Below, one piece after another: positions 27,701 through 36,878 of a DNA stretch of 64,000 nt. Location: NCBI RefSeq assembly GCF_027922365.1, contig NZ_BSFN01000007.1:1-64000 (forward strand), given 5' to 3'. This DNA is from Pseudomonas turukhanskensis. Lineage in GTDB: Bacteria; Pseudomonadota; Gammaproteobacteria; Pseudomonadales; Pseudomonadaceae. The translations under genes were made by a program, and so were the position numbers. Below the pieces are notes generated by a model, which had not been told where the DNA came from, searched no databases, and saw only the letters and a list, made by a program, of their open reading frames with translations. Position 1 is the stretch's first letter, and every line of letters begins with the position of its first letter.

Positions 27701-30056
27701 AACCGCTTTCGACGCAGCGGCCATGGACCGCCTGCCCGCCGATTATGAACAGTTCCCGCAGGTGTTCTGGGCCCCCGTGCGCCATCACAGCCCGCACTGC
27801 GCCTGGCAGTTGCGGCGTCTTATCGACTGTGTGCGGCCGGATGTGGTGTTGATCGAGGGGCCGGAAGAGGGCAATGGCCTGCTGCCGTTTCTACTCGACG
27901 AAGCCACTCGCCCGCCGGTGGCCTTTTTTATCTATTGCCACGGGAGCGCCGTGCAGCGGCGTTGTTTTGTGCCGCTGGCGGCCATGTCGCCAGAATGGGT
28001 GGCATTGCGCGAGGCCAAGCGTCTGGGCATTGCCGTGCGCTTTATCGATTTGCCGTTTATGACACGCCACCGGCATGAGTCCAGCAGCGACAATGCCGAT
28101 GTGCTGGAGCCACTGTTAAATGACGACCAGTTGCTGGCTCGTGCCGATGCCATGGCGATCTTGCTGGCTACAAGCGGCTGTGCCGATTTTGACAGTTGGT
28201 GGGAGCGGCATTTTGAAAGCGGTGTAGCGTACGCCAGTGCCGAACAGTTTTTTGCCCGGGTGCTCAACCTGGGCGAATACCTGCGTGCCGGCAGTGTGCT
28301 GGACGCGCAAACCCTGGCCCGCGAAGCGCACATGGCCGCTTGTATCGACCAGGCGCGCAGCCAGGGCCAGCGCTGCCTGGTGGTGTGCGGTGCGTTTCAT
28401 TGCGCCGGCATTCTTAAGCAGCTGGGGCAGGGCGGTGTGCCAGCGAAGCCGGGTGAGGTGGCCGGTGGGGTGCACCTGATCAACTATTCGTTAAGCCGCT
28501 TGAACGCCAGCGCCCAGTACGCCGCGGGCATTCCCGACTGCGCCTACCAGGCTCGAGTGTGGAGCACCCTGGCGCGGCGGCGGGAAAATCCCGGCGACGT
28601 ACATGGGGAAACCCACGCGGCCATGGCCGCCGAATTGGTCAATTACCTGCGCGAACGCCGCTTTGCCGCCAGCCTGCCGGACGCTATCGAAGCGGTCACC
28701 CTGGCGCGGCGTCTGGCCGCATTGCGTGGCCACGGGACGGGGCGTCTGGAACTGCGGGAAGCGTTGCTCAGCAGCCTGCATAAACACAGCCTGGACGGCA
28801 GTGAGCGTCCGTTGCTGGCACACCTGGATGCCTTCTTTGCCGGTGACGAGGTGGGCCGTTTGCCGGCCGGCCTGCCGGTGCCGCCGTTGGTTGAGGATTT
28901 CCGCCAGACCTGTCGGCGCTTGCGCCTGCCACGCTCGGCCGCGCAGCCACTGGAGCGCGCGCTGGATATCTACCGCAGCCCCTTGCACCGCGAGCAGTCG
29001 CGGTTTCTCCATCGTCTGGCCAGTCTGGATGCGGGCTATGGCAAGTGTGTCGCCGGCCCAAGGTTTGCCAGTGGTGAAGACCTGGCGCGGGTACGCGAGG
29101 TATGGGTAATTCGCTGGCAACCGGAAATCGAAGCCACGCTTACCGAAAAAGGCCACTACGGCGCACGCCTGCTCGATGCCGCCACCGCCCGCTGCCTGGA
29201 GCGACTTAACGCATGTCGCCAGCAAGGCGCGGCGCCAGTGGCGATTTTGATCGACGCCCTTGCCATGGGACTGCACGCCTTGCTCGGCACCATCGTCAAT
29301 CAGGTCCGCCACTGGCTGGCGCACGAAAGCGACCTGACCAGCCTGTGCCTGGGGCTGTTGCGTCTGGATGCGGCCCGGCACGCCAAGGTGGTGCTCGGGG
29401 GGGAAGGGCTGGAGGCGCTGGATGAGTTGCTGGCCGAGTGTTTTCAACGCATCTGCCTGTGCCTGCCGTGGGTCGGCGGGTTGAGCGAGGAACACCAGGA
29501 GGCGCTTGCCGACGCGCTGGTGGGCATGCTCAATCTGCTTGCGCTGCAAACCCCGGGCTGCGAGCCCGCGAGTTTTTTTGAAGCCCTGCAGTTACTGCTG
29601 GCGATGCAGCCGTCGCCGCTGCTGAGCGGGCTGGCACAGGGCGTGTTGCTGGAGGCTGGCCATCTGGGCTGCAAGGAGGTGGTGGCCGCCTATACCGAAG
29701 CGGCCGGCTATGCCGAGCGTGATGCGTCGGCACCGGGCCAGTTTATTGCCGGCCTGCTGCGGGTGGCACGGCATCGATTCCTGCAGCAGCCGGCCTTGCA
29801 GCAGGGCATCAGCGACTCGTTGCAGCGTTGGGACGAAGACACTTTTCTGCGCGTGCTACCAGGCTTGCGCCTGGCCTTTACACGCTTGTCACCGCGGCAG
29901 TTGAGCACCCTGGGCGGCCTGTTGTTCGGTGGCCCTGCGGCGGCGCTGCAGGCAGGCGGCAGGCATTGGTCGGTGGCCGACCTGCACGCCGCAGCCGAGC
30001 TGCGCGAAACCTTGGCCAGTGCGCGCCAGGTGTGGGATGGAGGTGCCCGTGGCTGA
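27693..30056 (+). CDS. DUF5682 protein (YehM-like)
   Basis: The 787-residue soluble protein opens with the DUF5682 signature: FWAPVRHHSPHCAWQLRRLI, then RPDVVLIEGPEEGNGLL near residue 55. FFIYCHGSA and RCLVVCGAFHC follow further on. The middle and C-terminal parts are helical. The RHHSP and EGP motifs hint at a hydrolase-like active site of the TraB/PrgY-ChaN type, but this is inference. The family is always encoded beside MoxR, VWA and SWIM genes of this type. The start at 27693 overlaps the MoxR gene by 8 bp. Confidence 0.85.
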   Translation: MTETAFDAAAMDRLPADYEQFPQVFWAPVRHHSPHCAWQLRRLIDCVRPDVVLIEGPEEGNGLLPFLLDEATRPPVAFFIYCHGSAVQRRCFVPLAAMSPEWVALREAKRLGIAVRFIDLPFMTRHRHESSSDNADVLEPLLNDDQLLARADAMAILLATSGCADFDSWWERHFESGVAYASAEQFFARVLNLGEYLRAGSVLDAQTLAREAHMAACIDQARSQGQRCLVVCGAFHCAGILKQLGQGGVPAKPGEVAGGVHLINYSLSRLNASAQYAAGIPDCAYQARVWSTLARRRENPGDVHGETHAAMAAELVNYLRERRFAASLPDAIEAVTLARRLAALRGHGTGRLELREALLSSLHKHSLDGSERPLLAHLDAFFAGDEVGRLPAGLPVPPLVEDFRQTCRRLRLPRSAAQPLERALDIYRSPLHREQSRFLHRLASLDAGYGKCVAGPRFASGEDLARVREVWVIRWQPEIEATLTEKGHYGARLLDAATARCLERLNACRQQGAAPVAILIDALAMGLHALLGTIVNQVRHWLAHESDLTSLCLGLLRLDAARHAKVVLGGEGLEALDELLAECFQRICLCLPWVGGLSEEHQEALADALVGMLNLLALQTPGCEPASFFEALQLLLAMQPSPLLSGLAQGVLLEAGHLGCKEVVAAYTEAAGYAERDASAPGQFIAGLLRVARHRFLQQPALQQGISDSLQRWDEDTFLRVLPGLRLAFTRLSPRQLSTLGGLLFGGPAAALQAGGRHWSVADLHAAAELRETLASARQVWDGGARG

Positions 30057-31185
30057 TGCTGAACTGCGCCGTCGCTGGCGCCTGGCCCTGGGCCGCGATG
30101 CCGAGGGCAACGCAGCGGATGCCGCTCAGCCCCTGGGCAGCGGCGACGCCGAGCGTGATACTGCGCTGGATTTTCTCTACCAGCGCGAGTACCAGCAGCG
30201 CAGCGATGAAACCCGGAGCGGCGGCCAGGAAGCCTCGCGCATGACCCCGGCCACCTGGCTGGCCAAGGTGCGCAAGCTGTTCCCGGTGAGTACCGTTCAG
30301 GTCCTGCAGCGTCAGGCCATCGAACGCTACAAACTCACCGCCCTGTTGACCGACCCTGAGGTACTGCGCCAGAGCACGCCGACGCTCAATCTGGTGCAAA
30401 CCCTGCTGAGCTTTCGCAATCACTTGCCGGACAGCCTGATGGCGGAGGTACGCCAGGTGATTCGCACGGTTTGCCAGGCGCTGGAGGAGCGGCTTGCCCG
30501 CAGGGTGCGTAGCCGTATCGAAGGCCGGCGCAATCGCCAGGCGCGCGGTGGCCGGCCCACCCACGCGGCGCTGGATTGGCACCTGACCATTCGCCGTAAC
30601 CTCAAGCATTACGACCTCGAAGGCGAGGTGATGGCCCTGCAGCGCCTGTACTACAACCCGGCCCGGCAGAAGCAGTTGCCGTGGGACATCATCGTGCTGG
30701 TCGATCAGAGCGGCTCGATGGCGCCGTCGATCATTTATGCAGCGGTAATCGCCAGTATCTTCAGCCAGGTGCGGAGCCTGAACACCCGCGTGCTGCTGTT
30801 CGATACCCAAGTGGTGGATGTTAGCGGTCAGCTCGATGACCCGGTGGAAACGTTGTTGGCCGTGCAACTGGGCGGCGGCACCGATATCGCCCAGGCGGTG
30901 CTGCATGCCGAAGCTCTTATTAGCCAACCGCGGCGCAGCATGCTGGTGCTGCTCAGCGATTTTTATGAAGGCGGCTCGCATGCCAGCCTGTATGCCAGCG
31001 TCACGCGCCTGGCTGAGGCCGGCGTGAGCTTGTTGGGCCTGGCGGCCCTGGATCAGGACGCGCAACCTGATTACGACCCGGACACCGCCCAGGCTTTGAT
31101 TGCGTGCGGTATGCGCGTGGCGGCCATGACGCCGGACCATCTGGCCGACTGGGTGGCTGAGCGCATGGCGGGACGACAGCCATGA
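30049..31185 (+). CDS. VWA-domain (MIDAS) protein (YehP-like)
   Basis: The protein has 378 residues, the same length as E. coli YehP. A basic N-terminal helical region (about 1-210) precedes a von Willebrand A domain. It has an intact metal site: D219-x-S-x-S (DQSGS), the GGGTD threonine, and LLSDFYEGG. It probably docks onto the MoxR ATPase and recruits a client through the bound metal ion. The chosen start is the GTG at 30049, with GGAGG five bases upstream, overlapping the DUF5682 stop; an ATG at 30037 is the alternative. The stop overlaps the next gene (ATGA). Confidence 0.9.
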   Translation: MADAELRRRWRLALGRDAEGNAADAAQPLGSGDAERDTALDFLYQREYQQRSDETRSGGQEASRMTPATWLAKVRKLFPVSTVQVLQRQAIERYKLTALLTDPEVLRQSTPTLNLVQTLLSFRNHLPDSLMAEVRQVIRTVCQALEERLARRVRSRIEGRRNRQARGGRPTHAALDWHLTIRRNLKHYDLEGEVMALQRLYYNPARQKQLPWDIIVLVDQSGSMAPSIIYAAVIASIFSQVRSLNTRVLLFDTQVVDVSGQLDDPVETLLAVQLGGGTDIAQAVLHAEALISQPRRSMLVLLSDFYEGGSHASLYASVTRLAEAGVSLLGLAALDQDAQPDYDPDTAQALIACGMRVAAMTPDHLADWVAERMAGRQP

Positions 31186-32822
31186 GCCTGCAGTTGTGGT
31201 TAAGCGCCATCACCGACGAAACATTGGAGGCCTGGGCCAACAAGGGCTTGCTGCGCCGAGGTTACAAGCTGCTGGACGGGCAGACGCCTGCGCAATGGTT
31301 GCTGCAGGACGAGCATGCCCAAGCGCAGATGGATGGGTTTGAGCAACAGGTGGGCGGCGTCGGGTTTGAGCGGCTGCGCTGCAGTTGTCCGGCACTGGGC
31401 AGTTGTCATCACCTGTTGGCCTTCGTGCTGGGCTTGCGTGCCAGGCTGGCCTCGCAGCTTGCGCAAGCGGCCGGCAGCGCGGCGCCGAGCGCTCTGGCGT
31501 TGGCCGAACCCTGGCTTATTGCCGATGCCCAGCGGCGCAAAGAGCTGCTCGGTCAGCCGGCGCTGACCAAGGCGCAACGCTGGCAAGCCCAAGGCATCAC
31601 GGCCGAGTGCAATCTGGACGCACAGCGCTTGGTGGCGCGCATAGACGTGAGCGGGGAATTTACCCTGAGCATTCCACGCGCTGTCGGCCTGGCCGGTTCG
31701 GTCTGTTCCTGTGGCGAACACCGTTGCGCTCACCGTGCCCTGGTGGTGCTGCAGCTGACGCGCCAGGCCACCCCAGAGGTCGTGGCAGAGCAGGCAGAGG
31801 CGCTGAATGACAGCCAGCACCAAGCCTTGCAGACGCTGGACCAGTGGCTGCTGGAGTTGACGACTCTGGGCATGGCCGGCGCCTCGGCGATGCTGGTGGC
31901 GCGCGGCGACGCCCTGGCAACCACCTTGCAGCAGGCCGACTTGCCGCTGCCGGGGCGGTTGCTGGCGCGTCTGGTGCGCGCGCTGGATGATGAGCGCCTC
32001 AGCCTGGTGGGCAGCACCGTGCGTCAGGCGCGGCTGCAATTGGCGCAATTGTTGGCCTTTCGCCGCGCTTTGGCTCGCACGCCGTTGCCCCAACCGTTGC
32101 CGGAGCTGGCCGGGGTGCACCGGAAACGGTACCAGCCTGTTTCTCAGCTCGAGCTGTTGTGCGTTGGCGCTGAATGCTGGACCACTGCCAGCGGTTTTGC
32201 CGGCTACAGCCTGTACTTTCTCAATCCGTCGAGCGGCGGCTTTTATACCTTTTCGCAAAGCCGCAGCCAGGCGCTCAACCCCGGCTGGCAGGCGACTCAG
32301 GCGTTTGCCGAGGACCTGTTTTGCGGGCGTCCGTTGCGCCATCTGCTGGGCAAGCGCTGCCAGTTGCTTAAAGGCTGGGTGAGTAGCGAGGGGCGGTTGT
32401 CCGGGCGTGAGGGCAGTCAGTTGCAGGTCGGCGAGGCGGTGACGATGGAGGAGTTGGGGGCGTACGCCCAGTCACCTGCGTCGCGCATGCAAGTGTTCGC
32501 CGAACACCGTCGACGCTGGCTGTACCGCAACGACCCGCAGCCCCTGGCACTGATCGCAGCGCACGTGGTGACGGCGCCGCAGTTCGAGCGTTTTGGCCAG
32601 CGGTGGCAGGGGGAGGCGATGGACGACACCGGACAGCCGCTGCGGATTGTCTTGCCCGCCCATCCGTTGACGGCGAAGGCCGCGCTTTGCCTGAGTCAGC
32701 CGAGGCATGGCGTGACTTTGCTGCTGGGGCGCTGGACGGTGGAGGGCGACTGCCCGACGCTGTATCCCGTGGTGGTAATTGATAACAACGGGCAGCAGCT
32801 GCTGTTTTGCGAGGCACGATGA
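31182..32822 (+). CDS. SWIM zinc-finger protein (YehQ-like)
   Basis: The 546-residue protein has two SWIM motifs of the form CxC-xn-CxH: C67-C69-C75-H77 (CSCPALGSCHH) and C175-C177-C182-H184 (CSCGEHRCAH). The rest is helical, with a beta-rich C-terminal part (YSLYFLNPSSGGFYTF). SWIM domains bind zinc and mediate protein or DNA contacts. No nuclease or helicase motif is visible. It overlaps the VWA gene and the following small gene by 4 bp each, so the stoichiometry is likely coupled by translation. Confidence 0.88.
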   Translation: MSLQLWLSAITDETLEAWANKGLLRRGYKLLDGQTPAQWLLQDEHAQAQMDGFEQQVGGVGFERLRCSCPALGSCHHLLAFVLGLRARLASQLAQAAGSAAPSALALAEPWLIADAQRRKELLGQPALTKAQRWQAQGITAECNLDAQRLVARIDVSGEFTLSIPRAVGLAGSVCSCGEHRCAHRALVVLQLTRQATPEVVAEQAEALNDSQHQALQTLDQWLLELTTLGMAGASAMLVARGDALATTLQQADLPLPGRLLARLVRALDDERLSLVGSTVRQARLQLAQLLAFRRALARTPLPQPLPELAGVHRKRYQPVSQLELLCVGAECWTTASGFAGYSLYFLNPSSGGFYTFSQSRSQALNPGWQATQAFAEDLFCGRPLRHLLGKRCQLLKGWVSSEGRLSGREGSQLQVGEAVTMEELGAYAQSPASRMQVFAEHRRRWLYRNDPQPLALIAAHVVTAPQFERFGQRWQGEAMDDTGQPLRIVLPAHPLTAKAALCLSQPRHGVTLLLGRWTVEGDCPTLYPVVVIDNNGQQLLFCEAR

Positions 32823-33142
32823 ACCAGGCGCTTGATCACTGGCTTGATAGTTGGGGCGAATGGCTCGACAGCTTGCTCGCCACGGGCCTGGGCAGTCCGA
32901 GCCAGGCCACGCGTGCGCATATCCAGGCCTGGTGCGCGGACGCCGCGTTATTGGGTTTCGCGGTGCAGAGCGAGCAGGCCGAGCGCCTGTTGCAAGGCGC
33001 CACGTCGGCGGTACAGCGCCATCAACTGTTTCTCGACCTGCTGCTGGAGCAGGACATGCTGGTACGTCTGAACGCGGCCAACCGTCTGTTGGCCAGTGGC
33101 GAAACAGTTGAAACTGCCGCTATACAAAACCAGTCAGAGTGA
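32819..33142 (+). CDS. Small unknown protein at cluster end
   Basis: The 107-residue helical protein is Ala/Leu/Gln-rich (TRAHIQAWCADAALLGFAVQ; LFLDLLLEQDMLVRLNAANRLL) with two tryptophans near the N-terminus. No family is recognised. Its ATG overlaps the SWIM gene stop (ATGA), so it is translated with it. A small subunit or regulator of the complex is plausible. No terminator is obvious in the 79 bp before cti, so read-through into cti is possible. Confidence 0.7.
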   Translation: MNQALDHWLDSWGEWLDSLLATGLGSPSQATRAHIQAWCADAALLGFAVQSEQAERLLQGATSAVQRHQLFLDLLLEQDMLVRLNAANRLLASGETVETAAIQNQSE

Positions 33143-33221
33143 ACCTTGAGCAGTCGCCATTGGCTGTCTAATTGTCGGCAGGTCGGTAAACTTGCCTGCT
33201 AATTGATGCAAGGAAGTGCCA

Positions 33222-35501
33222 ATGCCATACCGTTTTTCCGTCGCAGTAGTCCTGTGGTTTGTTGCCATGGGTGCCGGCGCCGAATCCATCTCTTATACCC
33301 GCGATGTGCAGCCCATCCTCACTGAGAAGTGCGTGGCCTGTCATGCCTGTTACGACTCACCGTGCCAGTTGAACCTGGGCAGTGCCGAGGGCGTTTCGCG
33401 CGGGGCGAACAAGACGCCGGTGTATGACGGCGGCCGTACCCAGGCCACCGACACCACGCGCCTGTTTCTCGATGCCCATGGCCCCTTGGCCTGGCAGCGC
33501 AAAGGCTTCTACTCGGTGCTGGACGCCCAGAGCGGGCAAGCCGCGCTGATGGCGCGCATGCTGGAGCTGGGTGAACAAAACCCGGTTGAGCCCAATGCCA
33601 AACTGCCAGACAGCGTCAAGCTGGGGGTCGACCGCCCCAACACCTGCCCGGTGCCCGGCGAGTTCGATACCTACGCTAAAACCCATGCCCACGAAGGCAT
33701 GCCATTGGGCGTTACCGGTTTGACGCCTCCTGAATTGCAAACCCTGAAAAGCTGGTTGGCCGCCGGTGCGCCGCTCGACCAGCAGGTGCTGCAAGCCAAC
33801 GACATTGAGCTGGCCCAGGCGAAACAGTGGGAAGACCTGCTCAATGCCCCTGGCGCGCGGGAAAGCCTGGTGGCGCGTTGGCTGTATGAGCACCTGTTTC
33901 TTGCCCACCTGTATTTCCAGAATGGCGACAACCGCCATTTCTTCCAGGTGGTGCGCTCACGCACGCCCAGCGGCACGGCCGTCGACCTCATCGCCAGCCG
34001 CCGGCCGAACGATGATCCTGGCGTTGTTTTCTATTACCGCCTGATTCCCGTGCAGGGCGTGATCGTGCATAAAACCCACATCACCTACCCGCTGAGCGCG
34101 CAGAAGCTGGCGCGGGTAAAAGAGCTGTTCTACGGCAACGACTGGCAGGTACTGGCGTCCCCCGGTTATGGCCCGCAGCGCCGCGCCAACCCGTTTGAAA
34201 CCTTTGCCGCCATTCCGGCCCGGGCGCGTTATCAGTTCATGCTGGAGAATGCCGAGTACTTCGTGCAGACCTTTATCCGGGGCCCGGTGTGCCGCGGCCA
34301 GATTGCCACCGACGTTATTCGCGACAATTTCTGGGTGATGTTCCAGGACCCCGACCACGACCTGTTTATCACCGATCCCAACTACCGCGGCCAGATCACC
34401 GACAAGCTCGCGTTGCCAGGGCAGCTCGATGACCTGAGTGCCACGCTGAGCCTGTGGCGAACCTATCGAGACAAACGCAACGAATACGAGGCTGCCCGCC
34501 AGGACGCTTATGCTGATGCACCGGCGCCGAGTTGGTCGCATATCTGGGCGGGCAATGACAACGCCGTGCTATCGATCTTCCGTCACTACGACAGCGCCAC
34601 CGTAAAGAAAGGCCTGATCGGCGAGGTGCCACAGACCATTTGGTGGATGGACTATCCGCTGCTGGAGCGCACCTATTACCAGTTGGTGGTGAACTTCGAT
34701 GTGTTCGGCAACGTCTCGCATCAGGCGCAGACTCGGTTGTATTTCGACCTGATCCGCAACGGTGCCGAGCAGAATTTCCTGCGCTTGATGCCGCCAGACG
34801 CCCGTGAAGCCATTCTTGCTGACTGGTACCAGAACAGCGGCAAGCTCAAGGTGTGGATGGACTATCAGGACATCGACGACGACAGTCCCACCGGTCTCAC
34901 GTTGCCCGAAACCGATGCCAAAAATGGCTTCGCCAAGCAACTGCTGGAGCGCTACGCCGGCTTCAATATGCGCCCGGACCCGATTAACCGCTGCGTCGAT
35001 GGCGCCTGCTACCGCCGCAATTTCCCCAAACCGCAGCAAGATGCCGAGCAGGCGCTCAGCCGCCTGACCAACAAGCCTGGGGCGGGGCTCAAGGTGATTC
35101 AGCACCTGCCGGAAGCGACCATGGTGCGGGTGGAAGAGGGCGATGGCAGCGTCGACTTTTACAGCCTGCTGCGCAACCGCGCCCATACCAACGTGGCCTT
35201 TATGATGGGCGAGAGCCTGCGCTATCAGCCGGGGCTGGACACGCTGACGGTTTATCCAGGGGTGATGAGCAGCTACCCGAACTTTATGTTTAACGTGCCG
35301 GTTGCGCAGGTGCCGGCGTTTGTCGCGGCCATGGAGCAGGTTCGTGATGACGCGGCGTTTGAGCTGCTCGTTAAACAGTGGGGCGTGCGCCGCACGCATC
35401 CTGAGTTCTGGCGGTATTTCCATGATCTAGACCGGTATATCCAGCGTACCGAGCCGGTTGAAGCGGGGATTCTCGATATGAACCGCTACGAAAACCTTTG
35501 A
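33222..35501 (+). CDS. Fatty acid cis/trans isomerase Cti
   Basis: The 759-residue periplasmic heme enzyme converts cis- to trans-unsaturated fatty acids in phospholipids and rigidifies the membrane under solvent or heat stress. A signal peptide (1-20, ending GAGAE) is followed by SYTRDVQPILTEKCVACHACY with the CxxCH heme c motif near residue 34. The ATG at 33222 follows AAGGA by seven bases; the in-frame GTG at 33216 is less likely. In P. putida this gene sits next to metH; here 23 kb intervene. Cti is described as constitutive, with activity controlled by substrate access. Confidence 0.95.
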   Translation: MPYRFSVAVVLWFVAMGAGAESISYTRDVQPILTEKCVACHACYDSPCQLNLGSAEGVSRGANKTPVYDGGRTQATDTTRLFLDAHGPLAWQRKGFYSVLDAQSGQAALMARMLELGEQNPVEPNAKLPDSVKLGVDRPNTCPVPGEFDTYAKTHAHEGMPLGVTGLTPPELQTLKSWLAAGAPLDQQVLQANDIELAQAKQWEDLLNAPGARESLVARWLYEHLFLAHLYFQNGDNRHFFQVVRSRTPSGTAVDLIASRRPNDDPGVVFYYRLIPVQGVIVHKTHITYPLSAQKLARVKELFYGNDWQVLASPGYGPQRRANPFETFAAIPARARYQFMLENAEYFVQTFIRGPVCRGQIATDVIRDNFWVMFQDPDHDLFITDPNYRGQITDKLALPGQLDDLSATLSLWRTYRDKRNEYEAARQDAYADAPAPSWSHIWAGNDNAVLSIFRHYDSATVKKGLIGEVPQTIWWMDYPLLERTYYQLVVNFDVFGNVSHQAQTRLYFDLIRNGAEQNFLRLMPPDAREAILADWYQNSGKLKVWMDYQDIDDDSPTGLTLPETDAKNGFAKQLLERYAGFNMRPDPINRCVDGACYRRNFPKPQQDAEQALSRLTNKPGAGLKVIQHLPEATMVRVEEGDGSVDFYSLLRNRAHTNVAFMMGESLRYQPGLDTLTVYPGVMSSYPNFMFNVPVAQVPAFVAAMEQVRDDAAFELLVKQWGVRRTHPEFWRYFHDLDRYIQRTEPVEAGILDMNRYENL

Positions 35502-35511
35502 CCTCCTGGCC

Positions 35512-35626
35512 GATCTCTTAGTCGTCGGCCGTGCGGCGTTGCGTCCTCGCTTTTAATGCTCACGTACTGCAGTACGCTGCGCTTAAAAGCTGCGGGGCGC
35601 CTTGCCTGGCTCTAGCCTGAGAGATC
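35512..35626. repeat. 115-bp intergenic inverted repeat
   Basis: Outer arms GATCTCTTAG (35512-35521) and CTGAGAGATC (35617-35626) match at nine of ten positions. Inner arms centred on TACTGCAGTA (35566-35575) pair imperfectly over about 35 bases each side, including CGCTTTTAA / TTAAAAGC. The whole element sits between cti and the acyltransferase gene and looks like a dispersed palindromic element. No open frame is present. Confidence 0.65.
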
Positions 35627-35787
35627 TCGTGCGAGTGCGGCCGGGCGGTTTGACTCTCTGATTTATGGACCTTTTCCAACCTCGCCAGGGTCAACCCTGT
35701 AACGCGAGGTGGCGTGCCGTGGTGTTGGTTTGCCATGAGCGCGCCGCAGTTGGCGCCGTCTGGCGCGCTGGTTGGGAGTAGGGTTCT

Positions 35788-36813
35788 ATGCTGATTTCAC
35801 TGCAAGCGCTAAGAGCTTTAGCGGCTTGGTTGGTGGTGGGTCACCACATCATGCAGGTGTTTTTCGATTTCAAGGCAGACAGCCCCCTGGGGCAATTTTT
35901 TATCGACAAGGGCGCCGTGGGCGTCGACATTTTTTTTGTGATCAGCGGCTTTGTGATCTACCTGTCTACCCAAGGCAAAGACATCGCCGCCGGGCGTTTT
36001 CTGCTTAACCGGGTACTGCGCATTGTGCCGGCGTACTGGCTGTTTTCCCTGCTGGCCGCGCTGTTGATTGTGTACGCCAAACCGATGATGCCGGGGCAAG
36101 CGTTCGACCTGCAGCACTTTGTGCTGTCGCTGCTGTTTATTCCCGCCAACAACCCCGCAGGCTACGGGCTGTACCCGACGCTGGCGGTGGGCTGGACCCT
36201 CAACTACGAAATGTTCTTCTACCTGCTGTTCGCCCTGGGCTTCAGCGTGCCGGAGCGCTATCGCCTGTGGCTGATCGCCGGTGCGCTATTTCTGGTGGGC
36301 ACGGTGGCCACGCGGGAAGACTGGGTGAGCGACTTCTACCGCAACAGCATCGTGTATGAGTTTCTGTTCGGTATTGTGCTGGGCATGGCCTACCAACGCG
36401 GCTGGATTCGCCCCGGGAAGTGGCTGCCGGTAGCGGTGATCGTTACCTCGGTATTGAGCATCTATCACCTCGACACCGCCATGCGCGTGCTGCATTGGGG
36501 TGTGCCGAGTGCATTGATCGTAGCCAGTTGTATTTCGTTGGAAGGCTATTTCCGCGGCAACCGGGTGCTCAAGTCCCTCGGCGACTGTTCGTATTCGGTG
36601 TATCTGGTGCATGTGTTGGTGCTGTCGCTGGGCTGGTACCTCACCCAACGTTACGACCTGAACATTTATTGGATGATCGGCGCCTGCATTCCGGCTATCG
36701 TGCTCGCCTCCTGGGGCAGCTACGAGCTGATCGAGAAGCGGTTTTTCCAGCAGGCCAAGGCCTGGCTGGACGATGAAAGAACCGTTGCGAACAGATCGGC
36801 TATTCCCGACTGA
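35788..36813 (+). CDS. Acyltransferase family 3 membrane protein (OafA-like)
   Basis: The 341-residue integral membrane protein has about ten hydrophobic helices. It starts MLISLQALRALAAWLVVGHH, the classic acyltransferase-3 opening with the conserved histidine, and continues GAVGVDIFFVISGFVIY. Family members O-acylate lipopolysaccharide, exopolysaccharide or other envelope sugars with acetyl or similar groups taken across the inner membrane. The acceptor is not evident from the neighbours. GGGAG precedes the ATG. Confidence 0.93.
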   Translation: MLISLQALRALAAWLVVGHHIMQVFFDFKADSPLGQFFIDKGAVGVDIFFVISGFVIYLSTQGKDIAAGRFLLNRVLRIVPAYWLFSLLAALLIVYAKPMMPGQAFDLQHFVLSLLFIPANNPAGYGLYPTLAVGWTLNYEMFFYLLFALGFSVPERYRLWLIAGALFLVGTVATREDWVSDFYRNSIVYEFLFGIVLGMAYQRGWIRPGKWLPVAVIVTSVLSIYHLDTAMRVLHWGVPSALIVASCISLEGYFRGNRVLKSLGDCSYSVYLVHVLVLSLGWYLTQRYDLNIYWMIGACIPAIVLASWGSYELIEKRFFQQAKAWLDDERTVANRSAIPD

Positions 36814-36878
36814 ATTACTAGGGCTTTATTCACAAGCCCCATGGGCGTAAACTGCGCCCATGTTTGCGAGGAGTTGCC

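Noticed and set aside
10043..33221. Integrative element with integrase, att sites or tRNA at the ends of the accessory cluster
   Set aside because: No recombinase, tRNA or flanking direct repeat was found at either junction.
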